DNA of 64,000 nucleotides from Candidatus Enterococcus huntleyi (GCF_009933175.1 NZ_MAEJ01000001.1:394238-458237), one strand, 5' to 3'; shown: positions 25,278 through 34,166, counted from the first letter of the stretch. A program made the numbers and translations. The notes: a model not told the origin generated them from the letters alone.

Positions 25278-25976
25278 ATGGCACTAAAAGAAATTTTATT
25301 ACGTGTAGGTCTCGCATTGTTCTTTTCAGCATTAATTGGTTATGAAAGAGAAAAAAGCCAGAGTAATGCAGGCTTAAAAACACATGCACTTGTGGGTGTA
25401 TCCTCTGCTTTAGTAGCGATTATTCAATCAGAGATTGGGCAGCAAGCGTTAGTCAATGCCTTAGCAAATCCGTCGATGGCCAATTTTTTTAGTGCGGATC
25501 CGGCACGATTGACGGCCCAAGTCATCTCGGGCATCGGTTTTCTAGGCGCCGGGACAATCATTGTCACGCGGCGCAGCATTTCGGGGCTAACAACCGCCGC
25601 TTCAATTTGGTCGGTTGCCTGTTTAGGTATCTCAGTTGGCATGGGATATGTTAAAATATCAATAGTAGGCTTTTTAGCAATCTTCGGTATTCTATTTCTG
25701 CTAAAACGGTTTGTCAATTTGTCTGTACCCACGAAATTAATTGTGAAGTATACAGGTGGATTGCCAACTCTGGATAAAATTCGAGCCGACTTAGACAGAT
25801 ATGATCTGCAATTTACCACCATCAAATACGATGTCCAGGTCTACGGGGACATTCGGCTGTATACAAATATTTTTGAAATTAAATCGCTGGATCAAAAATA
25901 TTTTGATAAACTATTGGATGTATTTGCACATGATCAGAATATTATTAATTGTGAGAAGACAAAATTTGATAAGTAG
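25278..25976 (+). CDS. MgtC/SapB-family membrane protein
   Basis: The 232-residue protein begins with four or five helices and the MgtC signature region: LIGYEREKSQSNAGLKTHAL (about residues 18-37), ISGIGFLGAGTIIV and GLTTAASIWSVACLGISVG. A C-terminal soluble ACT-like domain of about 70 residues follows. Members help survival at low magnesium or inside hosts and can modulate ATP synthase in some bacteria. Its place between adenosine deaminase and a DeoR-type regulator is unusual and may relate to phosphate or ATP balance. AAGGGA precedes the ATG. Confidence 0.9.
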   Translation: MALKEILLRVGLALFFSALIGYEREKSQSNAGLKTHALVGVSSALVAIIQSEIGQQALVNALANPSMANFFSADPARLTAQVISGIGFLGAGTIIVTRRSISGLTTAASIWSVACLGISVGMGYVKISIVGFLAIFGILFLLKRFVNLSVPTKLIVKYTGGLPTLDKIRADLDRYDLQFTTIKYDVQVYGDIRLYTNIFEIKSLDQKYFDKLLDVFAHDQNIINCEKTKFDK

Positions 25977-25987
25977 GGGGAATAAAT

Positions 25988-26794
25988 TTGACTAAAATTG
26001 AAAGAAGACATAAAAAAATTCTGGAAATATTATCAACTATTCCATTAGCAACCATCGCAGAACTCTCAGAAACAATCGGGGTCTCTAGTGAAACTATCCG
26101 GAAAGACTTGAAAGTGCTTTCTGAAGAGAAAGTGATTTTTCAAACCCATGGTGGCGTAGCACTAGCCCAAGGCCGAAATGTTAGCCAACCATTTGATTAC
26201 CGTATGCAGATTAATAGTCAGAGCAAACAAAAAATTGGCAAGAAAGCGGTCCATCTAGTCGAAGAAAATGATGTGATTTTACTAGAAAATAGCACGACTT
26301 CCTTGGCTTTAGCCAGAGAATTAGCGAAGAATAAAGAATTACTCGATAGCCTAACGATCGTCACATCTTCGTTTAAAATTGCCGCGCAGCTAGACGATAC
26401 TTTTAAAGAGACCAAGACAAGTTGTCGTTTATTTTTCATTGGTGGCTGGACGAATTTTGGACAACATGGCACGTTTGGCTTACATGCGATAGAAACACTA
26501 CAATCGATTCATGTAACCAAAGCTTTTTTAAGTGGCGCAGCTGTGGATGAAAATCTTAGATTAAGTGGCTACAATGATGAAGATGTGGCCTTTCAAAAGA
26601 GCGCGATTGTCTATTCGCAACAGGTAATCTTGATGATTGAAAAAGGCAAGTTTCCAAAGTCTGGCTTCTCAAATGTGGGTAGCATCGAGGATGTAGATTA
26701 TATCGTAACCGACATTGACCTGAACGATGAGTATAAGAGACAACTGGAAGCAGCTAATGTCCAGTTAGTTGATGCTAATGTTGTTGAGGAATAG
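25988..26794 (+). CDS. DeoR/GlpR-family transcriptional regulator
   Basis: The 268-residue protein has an N-terminal DeoR helix-turn-helix (about 6-58, with IAELSETIGVSSETIRKDLKV) and a C-terminal sensor domain with VIFQTHGGVAL and DVILLENSTTSLALAREL. The sensor of this family binds phosphorylated sugars. The start codon is TTG with TAGGGGG upstream. As last gene of the operon it probably represses the operon through the paired palindromes around the promoter at 18176-18300, with a sugar phosphate from nucleoside breakdown as inducer. This link is inference. Confidence 0.88.
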   Translation: MTKIERRHKKILEILSTIPLATIAELSETIGVSSETIRKDLKVLSEEKVIFQTHGGVALAQGRNVSQPFDYRMQINSQSKQKIGKKAVHLVEENDVILLENSTTSLALARELAKNKELLDSLTIVTSSFKIAAQLDDTFKETKTSCRLFFIGGWTNFGQHGTFGLHAIETLQSIHVTKAFLSGAAVDENLRLSGYNDEDVAFQKSAIVYSQQVILMIEKGKFPKSGFSNVGSIEDVDYIVTDIDLNDEYKRQLEAANVQLVDANVVEE

Positions 26795-26909
26795 AACTGG
26801 GTTACTGAGGATTGATTGAAGGAAAGAAAATTACGAAGTAGTGACTCAACAGTAAATATAATAAACAATCGACAATCTGCATGAAATGAGATGCAACGCG
26901 TACAAATAG

Positions 26910-26958
26910 AAAGCTGAATTCAGTCTTTGACGAAAGTCAGGCTGAATCTAGCTTTTTT
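26910..26958 (+). terminator. Rho-independent terminator after the DeoR-type gene
   Basis: AAAGCTGAATTCAG and the arm CTGAATCTAGCTTT pair with small interruptions, with an inner TTTGACGAAAGTCA hairpin and a following T run. It ends the second nucleoside operon. Confidence 0.7.
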
Positions 26959-27104
26959 GTTATGTGAGTACAATAGAATTAAATTAACATAGACAATCAT
27001 ATAAGATAAAAAGCAAGATGATCGAATCAGAGTTAATATAAGTAAGTGAGAATATGTGGATACATTTATTTTTCCTAAATTAACTAATCATAAATAGTCT
27101 TTAT

Positions 27105-27385
27105 AAGGAAGTACTGCCAAGGTTTCTAATATCTGCTAGGAAGAAATGAAAGTTGCTTTGTTGAATCTACTACGGATGACTACGTTAGAAAATTGAGAGA
27201 AAGTATTGCAAATGTATGGATTGACATATTATAAGCAAATGGCCGTGCTCGTTGTTTTATTAGGGGAAGCTATGGAAGGCTGTGGCATACCTAATGCACG
27301 CCAAAAGACGATTCAAGCCTATCGTCAACAGCACAAGCAAAAGCGGAATTTTATTCAGGAATTGGCAGTGTTTGCGGATGAATAG
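27105..27385 (+). pseudogene. Internally deleted relic of the 533-residue gene
   Basis: Bases 27105-27214 match the start of the gene at 8336 (about 8356-8468, for example GTACTGCCAAGGTTTCTAATAT). Bases about 27215-27385 match its last 165 bases (from about 9774), including the C-terminal codons and stop. Roughly 1.3 kb of the middle is missing. The 5' piece has lost its ATG, gained TAG and TGA stops and has many substitutions, while the 3' piece is well kept. It has no coding capacity and is followed by a near copy of the parent terminator. Confidence 0.85.
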
Positions 27386-27447
27386 ATTAAATAAATCAAG
27401 ATGATTGATTGCTGACTAGGAAAGTCATCTGAAATAAAAAAAGTTTG

Positions 27448-27488
27448 ATGCGGTAAAAGTGTTAGTAGCTTTTATCGCATTTTTTTTG
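27448..27488 (+). terminator. Rho-independent terminator behind the relic
   Basis: ATGCGGTAAAAG (27448-27459) and CTTTTATCGCAT (27469-27480) pair and are followed by eight T. The arms are identical to those at 9999-10031 and the loops differ by one base, so the relic kept its original terminator. Confidence 0.85.
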
Positions 27489-27666
27489 CGTACCATTATG
27501 AAAATCAGACACTTTAAGTTAGCAAGAAATTCAAAAAATATAAATATTGAGTAATGACTCGATAGGGGGAGTAGGATATAGATTTATACGCGTTATTTTG
27601 AGTAGAACTAAATTGAACAAATGCTTAAGTATTAGTGTAGAGATTAAATAAAATGTATTTTAAATC

Positions 27667-27683
27667 TTAGTTTACTAAACTAA
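27667..27683 (+). promoter_or_regulatory. LacI-type operator, copy 1
   Basis: TTAGTTTACTAAACTAA is a perfect 17-base palindrome with a single central base. It sits 31 bases upstream of the -35 of the transporter operon. The identical sequence occurs at 34117 and a 15/17 match (to the reverse complement) at 46660. The LacI-family gene at 32951 is the likely binder. Confidence 0.75.
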
Positions 27684-27714
27684 ATTTTTTTGTATAAAAA
27701 AATCTTTCAGGATA

Positions 27715-27765
27715 TTGTTCCGTCATATTAACAGTGATATTCTTCAAGTGTAGTAAGCGTTTTCT
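27715..27765 (+). promoter_or_regulatory. Promoter and cre-like site of the ABC-GH42 operon
   Basis: TTGTTC (27715-27720), a 17-base gap, and TATTCT (27738-27743) form the promoter. AGTAAGCGTTTTCT (27752-27765) matches 12 of 14 cre positions at about the transcription start, a position for CcpA repression. Confidence 0.7.
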
Positions 27766-27810
27766 ATATATTTTGCTTTTTATTAAAAATTTATACTAGG
27801 AGGACTGAAG

Positions 27811-29097
27811 ATGTTAAAAAAGAAATTGTTGGTGTTGGTATCGTTACTAGCTATGACATTCGTTGGTGCAGCATGTGGTAAAAGTTCTGAAAGTGAAGAA
27901 AAGAAAGAATCCAATGAACTAATTGTTTGGGGCTGGGACAAATCCTTTAATGGTTATGCCATGGATCAAGCAAAAGAAGTCTACAAAGAAAAGACAGGAA
28001 AGGATGTTGAAATTAAGTTCGTTGAAATGGCAAAAGCAGATGCTTTGAAAAAATTACACACAGCCTTGGCTTCGGGTGTGACTGATTCGCTTCCTGATGT
28101 TGTCTTGATTAGTGATCTAAATGCACAAGGCTATTTATTATCGTATCCGGATGCATTCGTACCAATGGATGATATGATAAATTATAATGATTTCGCTTCA
28201 TACAAGAAGGATGCGCTTTCTTATGATGGCAAAGGCTATGGTGTACCGTTTGATACAGGTGTTGCAGGTCTGTTTTACCGAACTGACTATATGGCTGAGA
28301 TAGGTTATGATGCAGAAAAAATGCAAAATCTTACTTGGGAAGAATATTTATCTTTAGGTGAAAAATTAAAGGAAAAAGGTCATTTACTACAAACGTTTAA
28401 TCCAAATGATAATTCTGAATTACAAATTATGCTACAATCTGCAGGCACTTGGTTTACAGATGATGATGGGAAAGCCAACTTTACTAATAATGATGCTTTG
28501 AAAGAGTCTTTAGGTATATTTAAAACTTTAAATGATTCTGATTTTGTAAAAGTTGTTAGTGATTGGACTGAATTTACAGGAGCGATTAATGGCGGAGAGG
28601 TAGCGACGGTTATGCGTGGCTCATGGATTTCACCGACAGTTATGGCTGCAGAAGATCAAAGTGGTAAATGGGCAGTTGCTCCGGTACCAACATTATCTGT
28701 TGAAAACGCAACTCACTACTCCAATCAGGGTGGTTCAAGTTGGTTTGTACTAAATAAGAGTGCTAATTCAAAATTAGCTGGAGAATTTTTGAAGAATACA
28801 TTTGGTGAAAGTAAAGATTTATATGCGACTTTATTGAAAGAAAAAAATGTCATGGGGACTTATTTACCAGCTACTGAGTCAGATGCATATGATGGTGAAG
28901 AAGAATTCTATGGTGGTCAACAATTAAATCGTGACTTAGCGACTTGGTTGAGTAAAGTTCCAGAAGTCAATACAGGCGCATATACTGCTGAAGCACAAAC
29001 GGCTTTACTTGGAGTTGCCCCTGAGATATTTAAGGGTGGAGGTATTACTAAAAATCTCTCTGAAGCTGAAAAACAATTTGAACAAAGTATAAAATAA
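27811..29097 (+). CDS. Carbohydrate ABC transporter solute-binding lipoprotein
   Basis: The 428-residue family 1 binding protein has a lipoprotein signal (lipobox VGAAC, Cys near residue 23) and a mature start ELIVWGWDKSFNGYAMDQAK. A C-terminal ligand-site region VMRGSWISPTVM is typical of oligosaccharide binders. It is the first gene of a transporter-GH42 operon and probably captures a plant-derived oligosaccharide or glycoside. AGGAGG lies eight bases before the ATG. The upstream operator and cre-like site predict induction by the sugar and repression by preferred carbon sources. Confidence 0.92.
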   Translation: MLKKKLLVLVSLLAMTFVGAACGKSSESEEKKESNELIVWGWDKSFNGYAMDQAKEVYKEKTGKDVEIKFVEMAKADALKKLHTALASGVTDSLPDVVLISDLNAQGYLLSYPDAFVPMDDMINYNDFASYKKDALSYDGKGYGVPFDTGVAGLFYRTDYMAEIGYDAEKMQNLTWEEYLSLGEKLKEKGHLLQTFNPNDNSELQIMLQSAGTWFTDDDGKANFTNNDALKESLGIFKTLNDSDFVKVVSDWTEFTGAINGGEVATVMRGSWISPTVMAAEDQSGKWAVAPVPTLSVENATHYSNQGGSSWFVLNKSANSKLAGEFLKNTFGESKDLYATLLKEKNVMGTYLPATESDAYDGEEEFYGGQQLNRDLATWLSKVPEVNTGAYTAEAQTALLGVAPEIFKGGGITKNLSEAEKQFEQSIK

Positions 29098-29132
29098 CAA
29101 ATTAATAAATTCTAAATTATTGAGAGCTATAG

Positions 29133-29170
29133 ATCTATCCTATTATTTGCTACTAAATAGTAGGATGGAT
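29133..29170 (+). terminator. Intercistronic hairpin between binding protein and permeases
   Basis: ATCTATCCTATTATTT (29133-29148) pairs with AAATAGTAGGATGGAT (29155-29170) with two G-U type mismatches and a six-base loop. It probably stabilises the binding-protein message or partly ends transcription, so that more binding protein than permease is made. Confidence 0.5.
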
Positions 29171-29208
29171 TTATTGTAATCTAATTTAAATGATTGTGGG
29201 TGAGTATT

Positions 29209-30084
29209 TTGAAAAATAAAAGAAAGAATAATCAATTAGATGGATGGCTAATGGTCTCTATCGCTTCAATATTTGTTTTGATTTTCAGTTATATCCCGAC
29301 TTTTCAAGCATTAATTCTTTCCTTAAAAACGGGGAAAGGTGCTAATCTAGAGTTTTCGGGTTTTGCGAACTATATCCGAATGTTTCATGATACGACTTTC
29401 TGGCAAACCACAGGGAATACATTGTTTTATGCAATTATCCAAATTCCTATCATGATGTTATTCGCTGTAATAATTGCCGTTTTACTAAATAATCCAAAAC
29501 TAAAATTTAGAGGGATTTATCGCACTTGTATATTTTTGCCTTGTGTAACTTCACTGGTTTCTTACTCAATTTTATTCAAAATTCTGTTTGCGGTAGATGG
29601 AATTATCAATAAGATATTACTCCATTTGCATGTTATCGATAAGGCAATTCTATTCACTTTAGATTCTCAATGGGCCAAGTTAACGATCATAGTGGCTTTG
29701 ATCTGGCGATATACTGGTTATTTTATGATTTTCTTTCTATCTGGGTTACAAAATATTGATACCCAAGTGTATGAGGCTGCAGAGATTGATGGAGCCAATT
29801 GGAGTCAAACTTTATTCAGGGTAACATTACCACAGTTAAAGCCAATCGTTTTTCTAACAAGTATTATGGCATTGAATAATACCTTACAATTATTTGATGA
29901 AGTTGTAAATTTAACCCAAGGTGGTCCAGGTAATGCTACTAGAACCATTTCTCAATATATCTATGATTTATCATTCAATTATGTACCTAGCTATGGTTAT
30001 GCAGCAGCAATTTCGAATGTTGTTTTATTATTGATTATGCTAATTACATTAGTCCAAAAACGAGTTGGGGGGGACATGAATTGA
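29209..30084 (+). CDS. Carbohydrate ABC transporter permease (MalF-like)
   Basis: This permease of about 291 residues has six membrane helices (first: GWLMVSIASIFVLIFSYIPT). The EAA loop VYEAAEIDGANWSQTLFRVT is about 80 residues from the end. I choose the TTG at 29209 (MKNKRKNNQ), because GGGTGAG sits five bases upstream. A TTG 15 bases earlier and a GTG at 29200 are alternatives. It pairs with the next permease. The operon encodes no ATPase, so a shared MsmK-type ATPase from elsewhere is expected. Confidence 0.88.
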   Translation: MKNKRKNNQLDGWLMVSIASIFVLIFSYIPTFQALILSLKTGKGANLEFSGFANYIRMFHDTTFWQTTGNTLFYAIIQIPIMMLFAVIIAVLLNNPKLKFRGIYRTCIFLPCVTSLVSYSILFKILFAVDGIINKILLHLHVIDKAILFTLDSQWAKLTIIVALIWRYTGYFMIFFLSGLQNIDTQVYEAAEIDGANWSQTLFRVTLPQLKPIVFLTSIMALNNTLQLFDEVVNLTQGGPGNATRTISQYIYDLSFNYVPSYGYAAAISNVVLLLIMLITLVQKRVGGDMN

Positions 30085-30887
30085 GAAAAAACAATCCGAT
30101 TTTTATTCATGTAATCTTAGGGATTATCTCTTTTGTCTCTATTTTTCCATTTTATTGGATGATAGTAAGTGCTACAAATAAGTCAGTAGATATTACTATG
30201 GGAAAATTAACATTTGGTACACATCTGGTAGAAAACATTCAAAATGCTTTTGAAAAAACAGACCTTTGGACGGCCTTTTACAATTCTGCCTATATTTCGA
30301 TTATCGTAACGGTCGTATCATTGATTATTTGTTCTCTAGCTGGCTATGCATTTGTAATCTATCCAAGTAAATTGAAAAACTTTATCTTTATGTTAGTTAT
30401 TGCTTCGATGATGGTTCCTTTTGCTGCAAAAATTATCCCAATGTTTAGAATGTTTTCTGAAGTGGGACTACTTAATAATCCTTGGGCAGTGATTTTACCA
30501 GCAATTGGTGCACCGTTCCTAATTTTCTTCTTTAAACAAAATACTCATGCTTTTCCAGTTGAAGTGATACAAGCTGCCAGAGTAGACGGATTAAACGAAT
30601 TTCAGATATTTAGCAAAATTTATATGCCTATGATGAAATCTACTTATGCAGCAGCAGGAGTCTTTTCTTTTATGGCAAGCTGGAACAATTACATGTGGCC
30701 TTTGATCGTCTTACAAAGCAATTCTCAGTTTACTCTTCCATTAGCTGTGTCAAATTTATCAGTGGAATTTAATCCAGATTATGGCATGGTTATGGTGGGA
30801 ATTATTTTGTCGACAATTCCGACAGTTGTCGTTTTCTTCTTATTACAAAAGGCATTTGTTGAGGGAATGGTCGGATCTGTGAAATAA
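30081..30887 (+). CDS. Carbohydrate ABC transporter permease (MalG-like)
   Basis: The 268-residue permease has six helices and the EAA loop VEVIQAARVDGLNEFQIFSK. The start is a TTG that overlaps the TGA stop of the previous permease, with a run of seven G upstream serving as the ribosome binding site. It completes the import channel. A short gap leads to the GH42 enzyme gene, which suggests that transported product is hydrolysed inside the cell. Confidence 0.9.
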   Translation: MRKNNPIFIHVILGIISFVSIFPFYWMIVSATNKSVDITMGKLTFGTHLVENIQNAFEKTDLWTAFYNSAYISIIVTVVSLIICSLAGYAFVIYPSKLKNFIFMLVIASMMVPFAAKIIPMFRMFSEVGLLNNPWAVILPAIGAPFLIFFFKQNTHAFPVEVIQAARVDGLNEFQIFSKIYMPMMKSTYAAAGVFSFMASWNNYMWPLIVLQSNSQFTLPLAVSNLSVEFNPDYGMVMVGIILSTIPTVVVFFLLQKAFVEGMVGSVK

Positions 30888-30909
30888 TAATGAACAAGAG
30901 GAGATTAGT

Positions 30910-32925
30910 ATGATTCAAACGAAACTACCTAAAATACTATTTGGTGGAGATTATTGTCCAGAACAATGGGATGATGAAACAATTGACAGAGATATCCGTT
31001 TAATGAAACAAGCACATGTAAATTGTGTTGTTCTTTCAGTATTTACATGGGCATTGATTGAACCATCTGAAGGAGAATATCATTTTGAATGGTTAGATAA
31101 GGTTTTAGACAAGCTATATAACAACGGGATTTATGTATGCTTGGCGACTCCGACAAGCGCCCAACCGGCTTGGCTATCAAAAAAATATCCTGAAGTAATG
31201 CCTGTTGATCGAGCAGGCAGAAAAAGAAATCATGGCATGAGAGTCTTCTTTTGTGTCAATAGTGATAAGTATCGAGAAAGAGCAGCTTTATTAACTGAGC
31301 AAATGGCTAATCGTTATGCTGACTTCCCTGGCTTGCTTGCTTGGCACGTTGCGAATGAGTACGGCACATATTGTTATTGTGATCATTGTCAAGAAAAGTT
31401 CAGAGAGTGGCTGAAAGACAAATATGGCAGTATAGAAAAACTGAACGATAAATGGACGACTGTATTTTGGGGACGACAAGTATATGATTTTGATGAGATA
31501 ATGATTCCTTCTGAATTAAACGATGATTATCGCTTTAATCCAGCTGTACAATTAGATTATTTGAGATTTGTTACGAGCTCTACAAAAGATTGTTTCTTGA
31601 ATGAAGCAAATATTTTGAAGCAAAAAACACCAAGAGTCCCTGTTTATACAAATATTTCTGGGCACATCAAAAATATTGACCAGTATGAACTGACTAGTGT
31701 AATGGATTTTGTTGGTTGGGACAATTATCCAACGCCGAGAGAAGAGTTGAGCAACGTTGCGATGAAATTAGATTTGATGAGATCGTTAAAAAATGGCGAC
31801 TCTTTCCTAATCGCAGAACAATCGCCAAATCAGCAAAATTGGCAACCGTATAATAAGATTAAGCGCCCAGGTGAGGTGAAGACAATTGCCTATCAAGGGC
31901 TTGCTCGTGGGGGGGATGGCTGTTTCTTCTTTCAGATGAAGCAGTCGATTGGCGGACAAGAAAAATTCCATGGAGCATTGATAGGACATTCAGGCAAAGG
32001 AGATACTCGAACGTTTAAAGAAATGTCTGAATTAGGCGAGGAGCTTGAACGGATAGGTAGTCGTTTGTTAGATGGGAAAACGACTAGTGAAGTAGCTATT
32101 TATTTTGACTGGGATAGTTGGTGGGATTTAGATAATGCAAGTGGTCCCTCTAAAGATATCCATTATTTTGAGATTGTTAATCAATACTATAAAGCTTTAT
32201 ATGACCGGAATATTGCTGTAGATATTGTTAAGGTTGACTCAGATATTTCTAAATATAAGCTGGTAATTGCACCTTCCTTGTACATTGTACCAGATGAAAC
32301 AGCTGAGAATATTAGTCGATTTGTACAGCAAGGTGGATGTTTTATTGGAACTATTCGAACTGGAGTGGTAGATGAGAATGACCGTTGTGTCTATGGTCTA
32401 GCTCCGGGATTATTACAGGATGTATTAGGGATTGAAGTGGAAGAGATGGATGCGCTATTCCCTGATGAACAGAATGAACTCGTATTATCTGAAGAGTTAA
32501 CTTTAAAGGAAAAACAAACTAAAGTAAATTTATTATGTGAGTTGATTAACTTAAAAGGTGCGGAGTCACTAGCAACGTATAAAAAAGATTTTTATGCGGG
32601 GAAACCATGTATAACTAGAAATGTCTATGGAGATGGCAAAGCTTATTATATTGGTTCAAGCCTTGAAACAGAATTTATAGCAAATTTTTTAGCTGATATC
32701 TGTGGGAAAATGGCGATAACGTCATATGAACAAGAGGAGCAGAACATTGAGATTATTAAGCGATCCACAGCAAATGAACAATTTTATTTTGTGATTAATC
32801 ATAATGATTTTACCTGTTCGGTAGATTTGTACGAGATAGAAGGGATAAACTTATTGAAAGATGAAAAAGTCAAAAATAAAACGGTTCTACAAGCTAGAGA
32901 GGTACTAATAGTAAAACAAATCTGA
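30910..32925 (+). CDS. GH42 beta-galactosidase / alpha-L-arabinopyranosidase
   Basis: The 671-residue protein has the GH42 layout: a TIM barrel starting GGDYCPEQWDDETIDRDI, then a trimerisation and a small beta domain. The acid/base glutamate is E150 in WHVANEYG, and the nucleophile is E303 in IAEQSPN. A cysteine cluster CYCDHC follows E150, the zinc site seen in many GH42 enzymes. There is no signal peptide, so it is intracellular and acts on imported oligosaccharides with terminal beta-galactose or alpha-L-arabinopyranose. AGAGGAG precedes the ATG. A bidirectional terminator follows. Confidence 0.92.
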   Translation: MIQTKLPKILFGGDYCPEQWDDETIDRDIRLMKQAHVNCVVLSVFTWALIEPSEGEYHFEWLDKVLDKLYNNGIYVCLATPTSAQPAWLSKKYPEVMPVDRAGRKRNHGMRVFFCVNSDKYRERAALLTEQMANRYADFPGLLAWHVANEYGTYCYCDHCQEKFREWLKDKYGSIEKLNDKWTTVFWGRQVYDFDEIMIPSELNDDYRFNPAVQLDYLRFVTSSTKDCFLNEANILKQKTPRVPVYTNISGHIKNIDQYELTSVMDFVGWDNYPTPREELSNVAMKLDLMRSLKNGDSFLIAEQSPNQQNWQPYNKIKRPGEVKTIAYQGLARGGDGCFFFQMKQSIGGQEKFHGALIGHSGKGDTRTFKEMSELGEELERIGSRLLDGKTTSEVAIYFDWDSWWDLDNASGPSKDIHYFEIVNQYYKALYDRNIAVDIVKVDSDISKYKLVIAPSLYIVPDETAENISRFVQQGGCFIGTIRTGVVDENDRCVYGLAPGLLQDVLGIEVEEMDALFPDEQNELVLSEELTLKEKQTKVNLLCELINLKGAESLATYKKDFYAGKPCITRNVYGDGKAYYIGSSLETEFIANFLADICGKMAITSYEQEEQNIEIIKRSTANEQFYFVINHNDFTCSVDLYEIEGINLLKDEKVKNKTVLQAREVLIVKQI

Positions 32926-32933
32926 TAAAAGAT

Positions 32934-32971
32934 AAGAGATCCACCAAAATCTAATTTTTGGTAGATCTCTT
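32934..32971. terminator. Bidirectional terminator between GH42 and lacI-type genes
   Basis: AAGAGATCCACCAAAA (32934-32949) pairs with TTTTGGTAGATCTCTT (32956-32971) with one mismatch. The stop codon of the minus-strand regulator lies in its loop. T-rich tails exist in both directions. Confidence 0.8.
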
Positions 32972-34006
32972 ATTTAATTTTAATACTGAATCCCGTAAGA
33001 TGAGTTTTGTGTTCAAAAATATTTGCTTTTTACACTCTATCTCGTTATTGATTTCTTGCTCAATTAGACAAATTGCTTCGTGGGCAATCTGTTTAATAGG
33101 GACTTGAATTGTGGTTAGTTCAGGTGTAATGACAGTACTTTCAGAGATGTCGTCAAACCCAATAATTGATAGTTCTTCAGGAACTTTTATCCCCTTTTTA
33201 TTGAGTGTTTTAATAATAGAAATAGCCATGTAGTCATCTTCACAAAAGACAGCGGTTACACTTTTGATGAAATTCATAAACTGATTTATTTTTTCCTCTA
33301 CAGGTTGAATCTTCATGCCATGTAGATAGTATTTCGGTAATTTTTTTGGGTCAATATTATTTTTTTTTAGGGCGTCTTTAAAGCCTCTTCGTCGATCAAT
33401 GAAGTTATTGATTCTAGGCGTTCCTTTAATGTAGCCAATCTTTGAATGCCCCATCTTAATAAAGTGATTGACAGCGTCATAGGCTCCTAAATAGTTGTTC
33501 ATCGTAACTGTGTTACAGTTTATCCCTGTGCATTCAGTATCAATGACGACTAATTTTTCGAATGTTTGACTGATGGGTAATGTTTGTGCTGCTGTTAGAT
33601 TAGTTCCTAATAAAATAATTCCATCACTGGGTTCTTCAATTTCTAGTTGTTTTAATTCTTCAAGGAAGGTTTCTTTTGGTAGCTTATTGATTGAAAAGTT
33701 ATATTTTTTTTCGCTGATTTCAGTTGATAAATAGGATAATAACTCATTAAAAAAAGGGAGCTTTTCATAATCTTTAGTGACTACTTCGTTATTTGTGCAG
33801 GCAACAAATCTTATTTTAGTATCATTTTTAACTTCAATCTCTTGCTCTGACTTTATGTGTTTCCTTAAGGGAATATAATTATTTTGTTCAGCGATTCGTA
33901 ATATATTTTCTCTAGTAGCAACGCTGACACCTGGTTTATTATTTAAGGCCAATGAGGCAGCAGATTTCGAAACATTTGCGAGTCTTGCAACATCTTCTAA
34001 CTTCAA
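32951..34006 (-). CDS. LacI-family transcriptional regulator
   Basis: This regulator of about 351 residues starts KLEDVARLANVSKSAASLAL, a LacI helix-turn-helix, followed by the hinge and a periplasmic-binding-like sensor domain (about 65-335, with FEKLVVIDTEC and STVITPELTTI). The best Shine-Dalgarno, AGGAGGG at 34013-34019, touches an ATG at 34012 but is six bases from the TTG at 34006. I therefore favour TTG; the ATG would add two residues. It is divergent from the isomerase operon. A -10 TATAAT lies at 34058-34063 on the minus strand. It probably binds the 17-base palindromes at 27667, 34117 and 46660. Confidence 0.88.
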   Translation of the reverse strand: MKLEDVARLANVSKSAASLALNNKPGVSVATRENILRIAEQNNYIPLRKHIKSEQEIEVKNDTKIRFVACTNNEVVTKDYEKLPFFNELLSYLSTEISEKKYNFSINKLPKETFLEELKQLEIEEPSDGIILLGTNLTAAQTLPISQTFEKLVVIDTECTGINCNTVTMNNYLGAYDAVNHFIKMGHSKIGYIKGTPRINNFIDRRRGFKDALKKNNIDPKKLPKYYLHGMKIQPVEEKINQFMNFIKSVTAVFCEDDYMAISIIKTLNKKGIKVPEELSIIGFDDISESTVITPELTTIQVPIKQIAHEAICLIEQEINNEIECKKQIFLNTKLILRDSVLKLNKRSTKN

Positions 34007-34116
34007 TTCCATCCCTCCTAAAGGATACAAAGTAAATCACCATATAGCTCTCTCCCTATTATAGAAAAAAATAGAGTAAAATAATAGAATAAAAACAAGT
34101 TTCTGGAGCGCGTCTT

Positions 34117-34133
34117 TTAGTTTACTAAACTAA
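34117..34133 (+). promoter_or_regulatory. LacI-type operator, copy 2
   Basis: TTAGTTTACTAAACTAA, identical to copy 1, lies between the divergent regulator and isomerase genes. It is 33 bases upstream of the isomerase operon -35 and also about 54 bases from the regulator -10, so it could serve autoregulation too. Confidence 0.75.
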
Positions 34134-34166
34134 GGAGTCTAATTTTAAGATATTTCATCTATTCTA

